Positions 7,233 to 8,262 of a DNA stretch of 8,262 nucleotides are shown one piece after another; positions within the stretch are counted from its first letter, which is position 1; every line of letters begins with the position of its first letter. Location: positions 1-8,262 of the forward strand of contig DKQD01000100.1 of NCBI GenBank assembly GCA_002474345.1, written 5' to 3'. Made by a program: the position numbers and the translations under genes. Origin of the DNA: Bacteriovoracaceae bacterium UBA7317 (GTDB taxonomy: Bacteria > Bdellovibrionota > Bacteriovoracia > Bacteriovoracales > Bacteriovoracaceae). The notes below the pieces were generated by a model that saw only the letters and a list, made by a program, of their open reading frames with translations, searched no databases and was not told the DNA's origin.

Positions 7233-7751
7233 ATGGAATTAATTGATGACCCAGAGATAATAGAAGACTTTTGTAAGGAAGCTGCGGGTCTATTTGACGA
7301 ACTTGAAGAAATACTTGAAGATCTTGAAGAAGAACTTGAAGAAGACGAATCTGGAGCGAAAGAACTGGAGAAGTTTGGTCAAATTATCGATCGAGTAATG
7401 GGATCGGCTCAAACGATAGGTGCGGAAGAAATTTCTAGATTCTGTGAACTTGGAAAAGTGATAGGATATAAATCAAGTCAAACAACGGATCTACCCTTAC
7501 TAAACGTTGTTGTGGCCATTTTATTTGATGCAGTAGACTTACTAAGAGGAATGGTGACATCACTTCAGTCAGGTAATTCGAAAACTTTAAACGGTTTAAG
7601 TACTAAAGCCTTCGCGACTAGGCTAAAATGGCTCTCAAATAAATTTCAGAATATCGACAGAGCTTCCGTAGAGTCAGATGTTAAGTACGAAAATAATAAG
7701 AAAATGTCGCAATCATCGATTGACGATTTAATGGCAAGTTTAGGATTATAA
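7233..7751 (+). CDS. Pseudo-Hpt protein with CheZ/FliM-like CheY-binding C-terminal peptide
   Basis: The product has 172 residues. Residues about 1-47 form a very acidic helix (ELEEILEDLEEELEEDE). Residues about 48-112 follow the helical Hpt pattern: VMGSAQTIGAEEISRFCEL corresponds to the family L-K-G-S-A-x-x-L-G-A, but the phospho-His position is Asp (D53), so it should not be phosphorylated. After a further helical stretch and a loose linker, the last 15 residues are MSQSSIDDLMASLGL. E. coli CheZ ends SQDQVDDLLDSLGF, and FliM proteins begin with a similar SQ-x-E-I-D-A-L-L peptide; both are known CheY-P binding peptides. The gene directly follows cheY (22-base gap, AAGG at 7220-7223 before ATG 7233) and precedes cheX by 17 bases. 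I infer a CheY-binding adaptor or CheZ analogue. CheZ's catalytic D-x-x-x-Q is not clearly present, so phosphatase activity is not claimed. Confidence 0.85.
   Translation: MELIDDPEIIEDFCKEAAGLFDELEEILEDLEEELEEDESGAKELEKFGQIIDRVMGSAQTIGAEEISRFCELGKVIGYKSSQTTDLPLLNVVVAILFDAVDLLRGMVTSLQSGNSKTLNGLSTKAFATRLKWLSNKFQNIDRASVESDVKYENNKKMSQSSIDDLMASLGL
7302..7342 (+). repeat. Four CTTGAAGA repeats in the acidic helix of the pseudo-Hpt gene
   Basis: CTTGAAGA occurs at 7302-7309, 7314-7321, 7323-7330 and 7335-7342, that is with periods of 12, 9 and 12 bases, always in the same reading frame and encoding Leu-Glu-(Glu/Asp). It lengthens the acidic N-terminal helix and could change length by slippage in steps of whole codons. 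Confidence 0.6.
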
Positions 7752-7768
7752 AAAAAGTTGGGGCATAA

Positions 7769-8262
7769 ATGGCCAGTGCAACAAATTTCATCGAGTTTTC
7801 AAGACCCTTTATTAACGCGGCAAAAAACGTTTTTGAGACCATGGTCTTTACCAAACTGGAACCTCAAAAACCAGGGTTAAAAAAGAGTCAAGTTTCAAAT
7901 GGTGATGTTTCATCAGTCCTGGGTCTTAGTGGCGAACTTACTAAGGGAGGGGATACCATCGAATATAGAGCGATGCTAGTTCTCTCCTGGCCCTATGAAA
8001 CTTACTTTAAAGTAGCCAGTGCTATGCTCATGGAAACATATGAGGAGTACAATGACGACATAGCCGATGTTGGTGGAGAAATCTGTAACATGATAATGGG
8101 GAATGCCAAAAGAGACCTCGCTGTTATGGGATACTCATCAAACATGGCAATCCCTTCAATTATTGAGGGACCTAAACACACTATAAAGTATCCAGTTGGA
8201 ACGACCGTGGTTGAGATACCAATAAACTCTGCTCATGGAAAAATGTTCATGGAGCTTTGTTA
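7769..8262 (+). CDS. cheX: CheX, CheY-P phosphatase, C-terminus cut by window edge
   Basis: The frame is open for 164 codons from ATG 7769 to the window edge. Members of the CheX family are usually about 150-160 residues, so the end is probably only a few bases away. The N-terminus FIEFSRPFINAAKNVFETM matches the opening helix of CheX, and GDTIEYRAMLVLSWPYETYF fits the central sheet. The diagnostic phosphatase motif E-x-x-N is present once as GEICNMIMGN (E104, N107), at the equivalent place to the ExxN of Thermotoga CheX. A single motif distinguishes CheX from CheC, which has two. A G-run (7760-7763) five bases before the ATG is the only ribosome-site candidate and is weak; the upstream stop lies 17 bases before. 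CheX hydrolyses CheY phosphate and commonly works as a dimer. Being two genes after cheY, it probably acts on that CheY. Confidence 0.93.
   Translation, partial: MASATNFIEFSRPFINAAKNVFETMVFTKLEPQKPGLKKSQVSNGDVSSVLGLSGELTKGGDTIEYRAMLVLSWPYETYFKVASAMLMETYEEYNDDIADVGGEICNMIMGNAKRDLAVMGYSSNMAIPSIIEGPKHTIKYPVGTTVVEIPINSAHGKMFMELC

Overview
The window is an AT-rich stretch of bacterial chromosome that carries only phosphorelay and chemotaxis-type signalling genes. The gene mix is a membrane-anchored kinase with Hpt domains, two single-domain CheY proteins, a CheX phosphatase, a degenerate HD-GYP protein, a very long acidic protein with a pseudo-receiver, and a His-less Hpt protein with a CheZ-like tail. 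This mix and the low G+C fit a flagellated Gram-negative predatory or related lineage such as Bacteriovoracia (Bdellovibrionota). That placement is inference from gene style; there is no rRNA or other phylogenetic marker in the window.

Layout. On the minus strand, a CheY-like regulator (2516-2884) is followed 32 bases later by a large sensor kinase (2483 down to the left edge, C-terminus missing). Upstream of this pair is a good match to a sigma-28 (FliA-type) flagellar promoter (2941-2967). A 202-base AT-rich spacer (2885-3086) separates it from a divergent plus-strand operon: an 895-residue acidic protein (3087-5774), an HD-GYP-like protein (about 5779-6777), a canonical CheY (6812-7210), a pseudo-Hpt protein ending in a CheZ/FliM-like CheY-binding peptide (7233-7751), and CheX (7769 to the right edge, C-terminus cut). 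The plus-strand genes lie 4 to 34 bases apart with no evident terminator between them, so they are probably co-transcribed. No mobile element, RNA gene or CRISPR array is seen, and no stretch over 300 bases lacks a gene.

How the parts may work together. The kinase has two Hpt domains with phosphorylatable histidines (H484, H623) and a third His-less Hpt-like segment; it would feed phosphate to one or both CheYs. CheX carries the ExxN phosphatase motif and would remove phosphate from CheY. The pseudo-Hpt protein appears to hold CheY through its C-terminal peptide and could be a CheZ analogue, a sink or an adaptor. The HD-GYP-like protein has lost residues of its metal site and may sense c-di-GMP or bind partners rather than hydrolyse it. 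The acidic protein joins a dead receiver to an unrecognised C-terminal domain through about 580 disordered residues carrying some 20 copies of a short Leu-x-Ile-acidic motif. The most novel-looking items are the acidic repeat protein and the pseudo-Hpt/CheZ-tail protein.
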